The notes under the pieces are model-generated. The model was not told where the DNA came from, did not search any database, and saw only the letters and a program-made list of their open reading frames with translations. A program made the translations under genes and the position numbers. A DNA stretch of 64,000 nucleotides, from assembly GCA_029204225.1 (NCBI GenBank), contig CM055100.1, positions 34,993,645-35,057,644 on the forward strand, written 5' to 3'. Shown here one piece after another: positions 20,614 through 32,759 of this stretch; positions within the stretch are counted from its first letter, which is position 1, and every line of letters begins with the position of its first letter. The DNA is from Diphasiastrum complanatum. Its lineage: Eukaryota > Streptophyta > Lycopodiopsida > Lycopodiales > Lycopodiaceae.

Positions 20614-20628
20614 TTTATATATCACGTG
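20614..20628 (-). promoter_or_regulatory. LDH core promoter: G-box and TATA box
   Basis: On the minus strand the sequence reads CACGTG (20628-20623) then TATATAAA (20621-20614), about 115 bp before the LDH ATG. A TATA box here would place the transcript start near 20585-20590 and give a leader of about 90 nt. The palindromic G-box next to the TATA fits light-, stress- or hypoxia-responsive regulation, but this is inferred from motif and position only. Confidence 0.55.
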
Positions 20629-20659
20629 ATGAAGAAGAAGAGCAAGCTGATCGGTCTGC

Positions 20660-21290
20660 AAAGAAAGAGAGAGAAGACAAAGTCAGTAGTCACTCTGGGA
20701 TAAAAGACATAAAATTCAAAATTCTATGATCAAAACGTGTGTACTAGTGTAGGTTGGGTACATGGGAATTATAGTACAGTGATGCCACATGTTGGTCCTT
20801 TATTTGTATTTTCGAGCCGCCTTATTTTGCGTGTGATCTTCTGGAAAATTCAACTTTCCACCAAAACCATTGGATCTTAATGAAAGTTGGGGACATTTGT
20901 GTGCCAAATGTGACACCATGTGAAAGTCATTCATTGGTTGTGTTACACACACAATTTTAAAACTAAAAATTATAATAATCAAAGAACTCTTATTCATGAG
21001 ATTATGCACAAGAAGACTCTCTTCCCCTCCAACCTTTTCTGCCCTTGTAAGGCTCCTGCCCTCTCAAAGATCTGAAGGGGATGTCCTCTAAGGCCATGAG
21101 GAGATGGCCTTCTTGCCCACCTCCCCCACATGACACGCTAAACGTCTCTCATAGCACTCTCTCATAGCACTTGGCACGTTTTAAGAATTACTGCCACATT
21201 GATATTTAACCAAACAAGCTAACATCATTTCAAAAGGGGACAACCCATCATGGGTAAAATATTGGATGTGTTGATTAATGTTGGTGGGGT
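20660..21290. other. LDH upstream region, no gene recognised
   Basis: Non-coding. Small ORFs only. Presumably holds distal LDH promoter sequence. Confidence 0.4.
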
Positions 21291-21663
21291 GGTGGCTAAA
21301 AGCCCTAGGCGAGTTAAAAAGGCCATGCATTATCTTGTTTAGCACCCTCACTCACCATTGAGAACACTTTGCTCCATGTCTACCCATGGATATCAAAACT
21401 TTCATGTCCTAACATTATAGAGAAAATTTGAAAGATTTATTATTTCCATAATTGCTTGCCAAATGCCCTTACACAACAGATATTAAAAGCCTACGGTGGT
21501 GAAAAGCCTAAGAGAGTATAAAAGGCCATGCACCCTTGGTTGCCATTGAGAACACCTTGCTTCATGTCTACCCATGGATATCAAAGCTTCCATGTCCTAA
21601 CATTATAGAGAAACATTGAAAGATCTATTATTTGCATAAATGCTTGCCCTAACACAACATACA
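21291..21663. repeat. Tandem duplication of about 190 bp
   Basis: Copy 1 (about 21291-21482) and copy 2 (about 21495-21663) share the same order of phrases, for example AAAAGGCCATGCA, CTACCCATGGATATCAAA and CATGTCCTAACATTATAGAG, with scattered substitutions and small indels. Divergence is visibly well above that of the young LTRs, so this is an old duplication in non-coding DNA. Confidence 0.85.
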
Positions 21664-21879
21664 TGACCCAAACGCCTAAACTATTGCTAGATGAGAGGGT
21701 ATAAAAATGTAATTTCTTTGATTTCACAAGATATTATTCACCAATTTTAAAAGCTTCTCAGAAAATCCAACAATGTTGTTGACAATTAAAGGCACTTTTA
21801 CTTGTTCCACAAGATACAATTTAAATATGGAAGTCTCACAAGGCATTAGTCTTTTCACTAGAATTTCCCAAATGACGTC

Positions 21880-22005
21880 CAATGGTCCAATCCCACTTGT
21901 AGATGCCAAGAAGAACATGGATGGAGAATATGCTAAAGATTTTGTCAAAAATGTCCAAGTGGCATCCAATTCCACTTGTGGATGCCCAGGAAGAACATGG
22001 ATGGC
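21880..22005. repeat. Direct repeat, about 40 bp, two copies
   Basis: TCCAATCCCACTTGTAGATG...AAGAACATGGATGG (about 21887-21924) recurs as TCCAATTCCACTTGTGGATG...AAGAACATGGATGG (about 21965-22004). The plus-strand ORF 21773-22093 spans both copies, but I see no known domain in it. Confidence 0.75.
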
Positions 22006-22924
22006 GACTATGTTTAAACACATTAAAGCTTCACATATTCTCTACATTCTAATTAGGCTTTGTTGCTCAATTGTGGCTTTACTTTTAAATTAAAAGATTC
22101 ACTAGGAAGACTACCTACTATTGTTGAAAAGCATTTATAATGCAACCAATGCATTGCCTCAAAAAATTATAAGTTCATTCCTTGTTCGCACTCGTGCAAA
22201 GAAAATGTTACTCATAAAACATTGAGGGCGGGTTATGAAATATGAAAAGTAACCACCAATGGTTTTGGCAAGCTCATAAATGAATGGTGAAGAAATTTAA
22301 GAAGGGAGAACATGACCCCTAGAGATGCATAACTGAGACTCGTAAAAATTTTCAATTCTGGAAAGCAGTCTCCCTTGCCATCCTTTACGCTTTGGAAAGG
22401 CCTTTTGGTAAGCTTTACACCCATTTCAATGCCTACGGTTCAATTTAACAGTGTCACCATGATTACATGATCATTTTATCACGTGCAAAGGTCACTAAAA
22501 GGACCATTACCCGTCCATGTTTAGTTAAGTTGGAAAAAAGTGTTACTTGTGACAATGAGACCCAAGTTCATGTATTAGTCTCTATGCACATGCTAGCTCC
22601 AAAACTGGCTTAGCCTAAAATGAGAATTATTTGACACAAAAAAAGAGTGGTCATAGAAAGAAAGTGAGTTTTTTATATTGCGTCATTTATCACTCAATTC
22701 CAATGTTCAACTTAGTCTTTCACTTGAAAGGCTATAAAAAGCATTATGCACTTAATACTTTTATGAAAAATAGTGAAGTTTTCAAAGCTGAGTTTATGAT
22801 AAGTGTTTCAATTTCTATATTTGGCCTTGTTATTCCAAACTCAAAGCTTTCACTTCAATCTCTAGGATGAAAAGTGCAAAAGAATTCATGGTTTGTCATA
22901 AGAGGTTCACATAAACTTCGAAAT

Positions 22925-23060
22925 AGATTTGAAGCCTTTATTACTACTATTGAAGGGGCAATTTGATTATAAAGTGTTGCATGATAAGAAGGATTGATTT
23001 GACTGTAAAGTGTTGCATGATAAGCAAAAGTATTAAAGCAACACTCATGGTAAAAGTATG
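22925..23060. repeat. Short tandem duplication
   Basis: Phrases TAAAGTGTTGCATGATAAG occur twice (about 22970-22988 and 23007-23025), giving a repeat of roughly 37 bp in non-coding DNA. Confidence 0.8.
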
Positions 23061-23261
23061 TGACAAGCAACCTCAATACATAGGTGACGAGCGATCCCAA
23101 TAGTGCAACTTTAGACATCCACGCACTTCTCAACCATATTTCTTAGGTATTACCATTGAGGATTCCTTTTTTATATGAAAAAATGAGCTTTCACTACTTA
23201 TCATAGCCCAAGGGACATGGTCTAGCAGGGATATAATCCAAAAATGCACATATGCTCACCA

Positions 23262-23415
23262 AAGCATTAGGAGCGAGTCAACCACGGACGCGCATGTGTG
23301 TAACTATAAATATCTACATATGTACCAATCTATTAAAAACAAAGTATGCTCCCCACACGCTCTTTTTTGTCAAAATCCTATGTGGTCTAGTCAAAAGCAT
23401 TAGGAGCGAGTCAAC

Positions 23416-23462
<47 letters not shown>

Positions 23463-23525
23463 CTATAAATATCTACAAATGTACCAGTCTATTAAAAACA
23501 AAGTATGTTCCCCACACGCTCTACC
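23262..23525. repeat. Duplicated ~110-bp unit with a (GT)n expansion in one copy
   Basis: Unit 1 (about 23262-23362) and unit 2 (about 23395-23521) both run AAAGCATTAGGAGCGAGTCA, CTATAAATATCTACA, TATTAAAAACAAAGTATG, CCCCACACGCTCT. Where unit 1 has CGGACGCGCATGTGTGTAA, unit 2 has an uninterrupted (GT)n tract at about 23418-23460. So the microsatellite grew from a short GT seed after the duplication. Confidence 0.9.
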
Positions 23526-24319
23526 AGTATAGCACCACATTTAGATTCTTATCCAATCATTTCTAAGTTAACCTATAAATTGATTTTCCATGAAGAGATC
23601 TATTAACTTTGCAAGTATTTGTTCTAACAATGCTTGGTCATATGTCTATGTTCACCGACTAGTTTAAGTGCACCAAAGAAACCGAGTAACCATGAATACA
23701 TGGTAGATCCTTACAAGATTAATCATGCACATATGAGAATAATCTCACATATGAGAACAAATTCAGTACATAAACACATATCTGGTAGATTACTCTAAAA
23801 TCTGCATATGTTACTCACATATCTCATTGAGAATTGTGTAACTCAACAACCAAAAAATTCTCTCTCTCATGAATAAATAGCATATTTGAGAAATCTCTGA
23901 GATGACGAATATATTCACTCAAACAAGTTTTCCAACCCAACTTATCTCTAACAACATAATTTTTTCCACTCAATCAACCCCTCTTTGATCCTAGTATTCC
24001 AATTAAGATTAGGTTGATCTAATATAGACATTCCAGACTCAACAAAATGATCAAGCTTACTCCTATCCCAAACAAAACTAAGATTAGTAACTATGGATCT
24101 TGCTCTGTACTACTTATAAAATATTTCAAATTTCAAATCACCTCCAATTCCAGATTGTTCCTCACAATCCCTAGATAATTTTTCTTATTCAAAAAGTTTC
24201 AATTATGTATATTACTTTGGATTTGTCCAAAAATACTTTCAGATAATCAAATTTCCATACATAATATGGCTTTCTTCCAAACATTGTGCAACGACTGGAT
24301 CCTATGATAGATCATTAAA

Positions 24320-24341
24320 CCCCCCCCCCCCCCCCCCCCCC
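24320..24341. repeat. 22-bp poly-C tract
   Basis: Uninterrupted run of 22 C between TTAAA and TTTTAAA. Long pure C runs are rare in AT-rich plant DNA. Its exact length could be affected by sequencing or assembly error. Confidence 0.9.
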
Positions 24342-24839
24342 TTTTAAAGAAATTATCAAATTCCTATAAAAGTTAGTTGGAGAAATGATATATGAAAATA
24401 TCTAAATCCATGAAAAATTAGTAATAAGTGCTTTCCACAACGGATTCACTCTATTACAACCAAGACTTTTCTTTCAAACATTTTCATACTGAGTGAAGTA
24501 ACTATCATCCATCTAAAATTCATTTATGCAAAAAAAATAGCTTGGATTTAAGAAATTGAAATCCAATCACCTTAGAATTTACTAAAATTACAAGACCTAT
24601 TGTCAGAGTTTGTCAACAGCCAAAAGAAGCAACAATCTGGTCCGATAAATGTGTGTGGTGCATTGTGCGCACCTCCGGCCCACGCACAGGATCCCATTCC
24701 CACCACCTAGCCACCCGTCTTTTTTTCGCTTGACCCCAAAAGGGTTGGTACCAGGGGACAAGGATATTATTGATGGGGCAAGGGAGATAGAAGAACGTGA
24801 ACGGAGAAGAGAACAAGAATATTGCGGAATAGGTCTCTT

Positions 24840-26299
24840 GTTCTAATCAGCTGCTAAATGCAAATCAGTCTTATAGACAACTTATGCTAAATGTAATCAC
24901 AGCTTTAAGTGTTCTAATTGCCCAACAGGATCTTAAAAATTAATTCATACTCTGAAACAAGAGTACAGTGTCCACTGAGGAGATTAGAGATGGTTTGCAT
25001 GTGGTACTACTGAAATCAGATATAACGTGAAGTATAGTTCTGAAATAAATGCAAGAGTAGTATGATAACGCGAGTTCCTCAGGCATCAAAGAGAGCCATC
25101 GTCTGATCAGAAATTGAGGAGTCATAGACGTCTATGTTCTGATCATAGTGAGTAAACAAGCGTGATCAAATAGCAATGAAAGTGCATTCAATCACAACAA
25201 GCATTCATCTACGTTGTACACAGATAAAAGCAAGCTGCTGCTATATTACACTGAAGCACAATACAAAATAGCAATTACAACCAAAAATTGATGGTGTAAT
25301 TGGGATGCTCAAACAATGAGTCTCATGGACGGAGCAACAACTAACCTGTGTTTGGACAATCTATTTATAGATTTCATCCGTGTATTAATTACATTGAATG
25401 TTTGTCACCTAATTAGGAAAGTCGTTGTACTTGGAAGTATATGGCTTTTGTGACAACTATACACAATATATATACGGTCCACAAATCAGGAATGTTGATG
25501 CAGACACGGACGAGGACGTCGCAAATTCTCTCACTTCGCATTTTACGTGAAGTGATTTTCTCTCACTTCGCAAATTTCGAGAAGTGACTGGGAACGTTCC
25601 TCGTTCAAAGTAGACGACCTTCGACATTTTTCTCTCTCTTCCAGATTTTGCGAAAAAGCCGAAGATGCCCTTAAAAAGGCAAAGGTGGCCTTGAAACAGT
25701 TTAACTTATGAAAATAGATGACCTTCGGGAATTTCTCTCTCTTCGCATTTTTCGGAAAAATGCGAAAAAGCCAAAGGTGTTAAAAACAGTTAAACTTTTG
25801 AACTGTAAACAAGTTGAACTTTTGAACTATGCAAGTGTCGCATTTCGGAAAAATGCAAAAAAGCTGAAGTTGTTGAAAACACAGTTCATTTTTACAGACT
25901 GTCGCGACACTTAGTGTATCTCTGCAGACTGTTGCAACACTTAGTGTATTTCTGTAGACTGTTGAAAAATAGTGTATATCTGCAGACTTGTTCTAAATGC
26001 TAGCCTTCAAGATGGCCAAGTCTTCAATGACTTCAAGTAAATGAACTTAACATTTGAACTTGAGAATATGACAGGATTGATTACCCTTTGCTGGAGATCA
26101 GCCGGAAGCCCGTTGTAGACATTCTTCAAATAAATTGGTTGTCGAAGTTTGTGATTCTTGCAGGTATCAGATGAGCAGACTTAGAACCAAATTTGGTTTC
26201 ACCTGACCCTAGATCAATGATCAATAAACATGCAGGAAGAATCATGAAATAGAAATTAGTCATTCACCAAGGAGAAAACTGTGGACTTAATTTCCAATA
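24840..26299 (-). repeat. Probable 3' LTR region of the minus-strand copia element, boundaries uncertain
   Basis: Directly downstream (minus strand) of the copia RNase H end and of a purine-rich AAGAGGGA (about 26304-26311). It contains repeated phrases such as CGGAAAAATGCGAAAAAGCC (about 25752) with variants, and a 30-bp unit repeated three times at 25896-25985 (AGACTGTCGCGACACTTAGT and variants). Without a clear partner LTR upstream, start and end cannot be fixed. It may be longer or shorter than stated. Confidence 0.4.
25896..25985. repeat. 30-bp tandem repeat, three copies
   Basis: AGACTGT(C/T)GC(G/A)ACACTTAG-type unit repeated three times head to tail with a few substitutions; the third copy is the most diverged. 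It sits in the presumed U3 part of the copia LTR, where tandem enhancer-like repeats are common. Confidence 0.85.
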
Positions 26300-29200
26300 G
26301 TCCCTCTTAAGGTCACGGTTGGTGCCTTGGTATCTTCGTCAGATTCAACATGTTGAAGAACTTCTGGTGCTTGATCCTGGGAAGTGCTTTAGTGACGATG
26401 TTTGCGACCATTTCTGTTGTGGAGCAATATTGAGGGATCACTTGTCCTGAGAAAACTTTCTCCTGAATGAAATGATACTGGATTTCTATGTGCCTGGATT
26501 TGACATGAAATCTGGGATTCAGTGACAGTGAAATACAGCTCAAGTTGTCACATAGAATGGTGGTAGTATTAAACTGAGTGTGACGTAAGTCATGAAGTAA
26601 TAACTTGATCCATACAGCTTCTTTTGAAGCTTGACATGCTGCGATTTACTCTGTCTCTGTCGAAGAAAGCGCAACTGATTTTTGCTTCCTTGAGTTCCAC
26701 GAAATCGGTCCCCCTGCCATATAGAAACAGAACCTGGAAGTAGATATTCTGGTAGAGACTGTTTTTCCGCAATCTAAGTCGGAGCAGTCTCGCAAGACGA
26801 GTGGGTTGATAGCATTTCCATCATAACATAAAATGTGGTCTAAACTTTCCTGAATATATCTCATTACTCTCTTTAATGCTTTCCAATGAGAGATCCTAGG
26901 ATTAGACATGAATTGACTTAACGTGCTAACAATGTATGCTAAATCTGGTCTAGTACACAACATTGCATACATTAGAGATCCGATTAGTGAATGATAAGGG
27001 TACTTCGCTAAGTCGAGTACTTCACTATTAGTCTCAACACAAGAAGGTTTAGTCAATACTATACTTGGATCCATTGGAGTATCAAGAATTCCTAGCAAAG
27101 AATGAACAGCTCCTAAATCAGTCATGTCAAATTCCTTTGACATATCACTCTTAGTAGTGTGTAGAAGAGAAGTGTCGTTAAACAAAATAAATGCATCATC
27201 TACATAAAGAGCTATGTGAACTGAATTGCTGCCTATATGCTTTGAATAAACATTACAGTCAACCGAATTATTTGCAAATCCTAATTGAATGAGATAAGAG
27301 TTGATTCTATCGAACCATGCTCTTGCGGCCTGTTTCAGATCGTAGATTGCTTTGTGCAGCTTGCACACTTTGTGCTCTTGGCCTTTGACTTCGAAACCTT
27401 CCGGTTGGAAGGTATAGAGCTCCTCTTCGACATTGTCGTTGAGAAATGTTGTCTTGACATCCATTTGGTACATTTTGAGGTCTTCTGCAACTGCTAATAC
27501 AATCAGAGTCCTGATTGACTGCATCTTAATTACAGGACTGAAAATTTCTTAATAATCCACTCCTTGGACTTGAGATCATTTAGCCACCAACCGTGCTTTC
27601 CATTTTGCAATGGAACCATCAGAGTTGATCTTCTTCTTGAAGATCCACTTGTTGTCGATAACTCTCTTGTGAGTGGGGAAGTCGACCAACGTCCAAGTAT
27701 GATTCGTCAAAAGTGAGTTATACTCGCTTTCCATAGCTTCTTTCCACTTCACAGCATCCTTGGAGTTAATTGCTTCGGCTAGGCTCTCTGGTTCTTCTGA
27801 TGAAGTCCATAGTGATTGAGGTGCATACCTTTCAGGAACTGTCCAAGTTCGTGAGGATCTGCGGACGATGGGTGGTTGACAAGGATGCGATGATGCTTCT
27901 TTTTTAATTTCTTCAGATCTGCTTGAGCTAGCTTGGTTTGGTCTGATGACAGGTACTGTCGGCTGCTCGGCTTCTGTAGCTATAGCTACAGGTTCTGTAG
28001 AAGGAACATCAACATTGGAAGAATCCATGCTATGTAAAATAGGATGAAATGACATAGCATAGTTTATCGATGGTTGTTTTAAATCATAGTATGTATGTTC
28101 TTGAAATATTACATCCCTAGAGACAAATACTACATTGGTGGATGGATCATAAACTTTATAAGCTTTATGTTCATTAGGATAGCCAATGAAATTACATTTA
28201 TTTGTCCTATGGTCCAGCTTCTTCCTAAGCTATTCAGGAATGTGAACGAAACATATACAACCGAAGATTTTAAAATGGCTGACACTAGGCTTGTGCCCAT
28301 GCCAAACTTCATGAGGAGTCTTGCTGTTGACGACTTTGGTGCTGGATCTGTTCTGCACGTAACAAGCTGTGGCAGTAGCTTCTGCCCAAAACTTTGTAGG
28401 TAGGTGTGCTTGATGTAACATGGATCTGGCTGAGTTGAGAAGAGTTCGATTCCTCCTTTCTAAAATCTCGTTCTGTTGAGGTGAATAGGAAGTGGTGAAC
28501 TGTCTTCTAATACCATGTTCAGCCATGTAGTTGGACATCTCGTTAGAGATGTATTCGCCGCCACCATCAGTTCAGAGTGCTTTCACTTTCCTAGACGTTT
28601 GTGTCTCAGCCATGGCCTTAAATCTCTTGAAGCATTCAAAGGCTTCAGATTTGTGCTTAATGAACATGGCTGTAGACCATCTAGAATAGTCATCTATGAA
28701 AGTGATAAAATAGATTGCATCTCCTAATGACGAAGTTGGCATTGGACCACAGAGATCACTATGTACAAGATCTAATACATGCTTTATTTTGATGGAATGT
28801 GATTTTGAAAACTAGAAACCAGAGTGCTGCCCATAGATGCACAATTCACAAAAAAAATATTTCTTATCAAAAGAAGACGGGAAGTTCAAGCCATCAACTA
28901 AATTATTACAACGCATATAAGAAAGTGATCTTGTATTCACGTGTCCAAATCGACTATGCCACAGAACAGCACTGTCATTTACATTTTCATTAGAGATACT
29001 AGCTAATGCAACTGAATTAGAGAGCACATAAATATTTCCGACTCTAGTGCATGTAGTCAGAGTAGTATCCCTCGAGTATTGTACACTACTCAGATGAGAA
29101 AGTAACAATGTAGCTCTCATCAATTATCTTAGAGACTGACAAGAGATTCTTTAATGACTGAGGAACGTGAAGGACGTTAGGAACACAAATGGACAGATTG

Positions 29201-29955
29201 CCTTCCACGCGTATGGTGCTAGAATCTCCGAGGTAGATAAATTGGTCTCTGCTGTAAGCTGTGTACTCCGTAAACCATTCCTTGCGAGAGGTCATGTGTT
29301 GGGTAGCGCCGCTGTCCAGGTACTTGCTATCACAGTCTTCGCTGCTGTTCTAAGCCATTAACAAGTGTGTATCTGACTCCTTGAATTCCACCGTATTGGA
29401 GGAGTCTGGCTGTTGTTTTTGTTGTTGCTTCTTTGCCTCATTGTAGATGCAGATGCGACACTCCTTGATGTCGTGATTAGCTCTTTTGCAATATTTGTAG
29501 AAAAGCTTCTTGTGTGATCCACCATGCTCACCTTGAGTGTGAGGCTTCTGTTGTTGCTACTGCACTTGATTCTTTCCCTTGGAATAGTCTTTCTTCTTGG
29601 TGTATAGAGCCATGGATTTGCCTTTGATGGACATGCTGCTAGTCTTTCTCTGCATTTCTTCTTGAAGAAGATGACCAATAACTTTTTGAAGAGTGAGGTC
29701 AGGTTGTGTGGAGATCATCACCACAAAGTGCTCATAGGACTTTGGAAGAGAAGAAAGCAAGGTCATAACAGCATCATCATCTTGAATAGAACATCCTACA
29801 ACTGATAACTGATCTAACAGGGACTTGAAGATGTTGATGTGAGAAGTGATGGCAGTAGAATCAGACATGCTAAGAGTAAAGAACTTCCTTCTAAGATGTA
29901 ATCTCGTGGTTACATCGTGAGTCTCATAGAGACTTGATAACAAGTCCAGTGCTTC
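26300..29955 (-). mobile_element. Degenerate Ty1/copia retrotransposon, gag to RNase H
   Basis: Minus-strand domains are in copia order. Gag lies at 29943-29557 (LLSSLPKSYEHFVVM, LLQEEMQRK). A zinc knuckle near 29470 has lost its first Cys (YKYCKRANHDIKEC). The protease motif YLDSGATQHMTS is near 29300, the pre-integrase motif LWHSRFGHVN near 28960, and integrase at 28540-28230 (EHGIRRQFTTSYSPQQNE, then FWAEATATACYVQNRSSTKV). The RT start is at 28055-27576 (KWIFKKKINSDGSIAKWKAR), and the RT core and RNase H at 27524-26646 (DVKTTFLND, YVDD near 27200, ALSSTETE). The RNase H end is at 26543-26313. Stops and frameshifts between blocks make it inactive. The Gag N-terminus is missing at about 29955, so the 5' end is truncated. 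Confidence 0.9.
26646..27524 (-). pseudogene. Copia RT core and RNase H fragment (292 codons open)
   Basis: Longest open piece of the copia element. It carries the copia RT signatures DVKTTFLNDNVEEELY (usually DVKTAFL-G-L-EE-Y), KLHKAIYDLKQAARAWF and the catalytic YVDD. Downstream come SLIGSLMYAMLCTRPDLAY and the RNase H end GPISWNSRKQKSVALSSTE. The ORF opens with ATG only by chance, because the true protein would start upstream at Gag. Stops separate it from the integrase block. Confidence 0.9.
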
Positions 29956-31990
29956 CTAAAAGTAAGGGTTTAAGAAAGCATGAAATAGCTTTAAGGATCT
30001 TTGATTTTGTAAATGGTGAGATACCAATTTGGGATCTGGATAAAACCTCAAAATTTCATAGAATACCCCATAAAATTTGACCAATGGTTTTAGATAGACA
30101 TCCAATAATTATCAAAGCCTACCATTGTCAATCAGATCCTTATGGTCCACCCTTTGGAATTACCAATGTCCCATACCACCAACTTTCCCTCCAAAAAGAT
30201 CCTTGACCTCCTATTTTGACTTTTCTAGAGATCCACTAATCCATCTAGTTGTCCTATAATTCTTATAGGAAAATATCCTTCGCTACCAAAAACTGGAGAA
30301 TTCATTTATTCGAATGATTGGCATGTCTATAAAATGGATATACCAGGTCCACACATGACTTTGTGATCGACGCAAAACGATTAATATGGTTCACCATCAC
30401 ATTGTCAACCCACCCAGGTTAGTGAGAAGCTCATGAATCTCTCATGATCTGAGAGCGTTAACTCTAGGGATAAGCTTTTGTCACCAATGTGATCCATGTG
30501 TTAAATTCTACTTCTAACATCACAAATTACATCCAAACTTGTGGTAAATCTCATGGTTACAAATATATCTATTATAAATTTCTCTAAACTTAATTCTATT
30601 CTGAATTTAAAATCTGGTATTTAGTAAATATTCCCAAAGATTTTCAAAAAATCCTAACTACAAAATATATTTTTAAAGCACACTTACTATCTCTAATGTT
30701 CCTACTACTTTCTCCCTTAGAATTTTTTGTCCCCTAAAACCTTCATTCAAGTCATGCACAAGGAAGATTCAGAGACATATAGTACATGTAAAGTGAAATG
30801 ATGTAGGAAAAAGTCTGAAAATTTTCATTTCCATCAGCAAGTTATCCACGAATACAAAAAATCATCAAATTCCACACAAATGCATAAAAGCACTAAGGTG
30901 AACTTTCGTATATACTCAAACATAGGGTTATACTCATGAATTGAAAATTAGCTTTTCAAATTTGAATAGCCCCCCTATCACTTACAATTTTTCCAATAAA
31001 AAAAAATTGGACTATTTTTTCTTTCTATTGAACGGCTTGGCATTACTCCATCAATGTTAATAGACTATCAAAAACTCAAAATATGAAATTATATGAATGT
31101 GAATCTCTCAATTTGGATATCAACAACTCTTAAACCATATCCAGCAAGACTCCTTTGCTTGGATAAAGAGTCCAATATTATTCATTTTGTCTGTTTTTTT
31201 TTATATTATTCGACATTTTTAAATTCAAATATGATGAGTATCTTGCACAAGCATTTGCTTGATCCATTTCTAATGATCAGAATCGATTAAAATAGTATCA
31301 GACAAATTAACCGATTTCAAATTTTGACCATATTTGAAATTTACGAAAAAGGAAAAAATTTAGTTTTAACGCTCTATTTGGGAATACTCCACTCTAGACG
31401 TTAAAATACCCCACTCTAGACATTAAAATGTCATTACAATATTAAACTTCTAGCAAATTGTGTGTACTAGGTATAGTAGAATTTGTGATTCATTCAGTCT
31501 ATTAAAATTGCCCATGACCGGGAAATAACTTAACTTTAGTGAAAATATTGTGACCAAATTTGATTGAATGAAAATCTCAGTGTGGTCGTTTCACTAATCT
31601 AAGCCCATTCCATAGATAATTTAACAAAACTAAAATCTCAAATTTTCAAAAAAAAGATGATTTTTAACAAACTTTACGTAGCTCAAAATTTTTGACGAAA
31701 ATTACATTAGTACAAAAGACAATCGAAATCGATAAATTGATATTATATTGTTCATTTTTTGATGTCACTAATCCAATGTCAGGTTGGCATGCAAAGCACA
31801 CAACATTAGTCACGATACTAAAGTTGGAAAAAGGCAGACATGCATTAGAACAATTGTCAAATTTTGCAAATTTTACACTGAAAATAGCAAAACATCTGAT
31901 GGCAATATCTGTGCACCAAATTGGTCATTATAAAGCATAGTATAGAGGGAGAGTTAGTTAGCAAGATGATTTCCATGTCACAGTGCCACA
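29956..31990. other. No gene recognised
   Basis: AT-rich DNA with short chance ORFs (such as 31692-31940) and no conserved motif, LTR pair or RNA gene that I could see. Confidence 0.4.
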
Positions 31991-31995
31991 TGGAT

Positions 31996-32007
31996 TCACA
32001 CGTGTGA
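31996..32007. promoter_or_regulatory. Isolated G-box palindrome TCACACGTGTGA
   Basis: Matches the inner 12 bases of the LTR palindrome at 11154-11169. No LTR borders were recognised around it, so it may be a relic of an old LTR or a chance G-box. Confidence 0.3.
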
Positions 32008-32759
32008 GCTGTAAATGACCAAAGAAACTATAGGAAGGTGCACTTTTTCAAGGGTGATTTCTTGTAGACGCATGTTAGGCTTTGTACGCCCTCAAAGAGA
32101 CATCATAGATAGTCTATAATAGTCTATTAGAGGCCCGCAAAGCATTCATACAGGTCCTGAAGCTCAGTATGGGCTGAGAATGAGCGAAAACAAGTTTTCA
32201 AGAAGGCACACTACCACCAATCTTCGGTAAATTGGAGCACAAGCCCCCGACAACCAAATTCAAAGATCTATGGCTTAATCAAAAGGCCAAAAGGACTACC
32301 AAAAGGATTGGGTAAATTCCATAGGTTATCCTTTTACGGTTTTGGAGAAATAAATTTCCAAAAAAGCATACAAATCATCAATTTTCAGCTAGTTTCCAGC
32401 CTTGCATGACCTCTACAGTTCATTCTTTGTATTGATACTAATATAAAAGCTTTAAAGGATGTTGGGGGACATGCATGCAAATTTCTAAGCATTCTAAGAA
32501 CTGCATGAATCAAAAAGTAGGAAAAACCTTCAAAAAACGTGATTTTTTTGACAAATTCACTATGTTCTAACACATAAAACCCTCATGCACCATTTGTCAA
32601 AGTATAGTACTTTGGACCATAAATGATTCTATTAATAACTCACAAGAGTGATTGATTGATTGATCATAAAACAAATGCAAACTAGACACACAAAATTGAG
32701 AACTAGATTGACAATTTGAGATGCATCAAGCAAGACAATCTATAATCATTAATCAAAAG

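Noticed and set aside
21773-22093. 106-residue ORF as a possible gene
   Set aside because: It spans a 40-bp direct repeat and has no conserved motif, so it is most likely chance.
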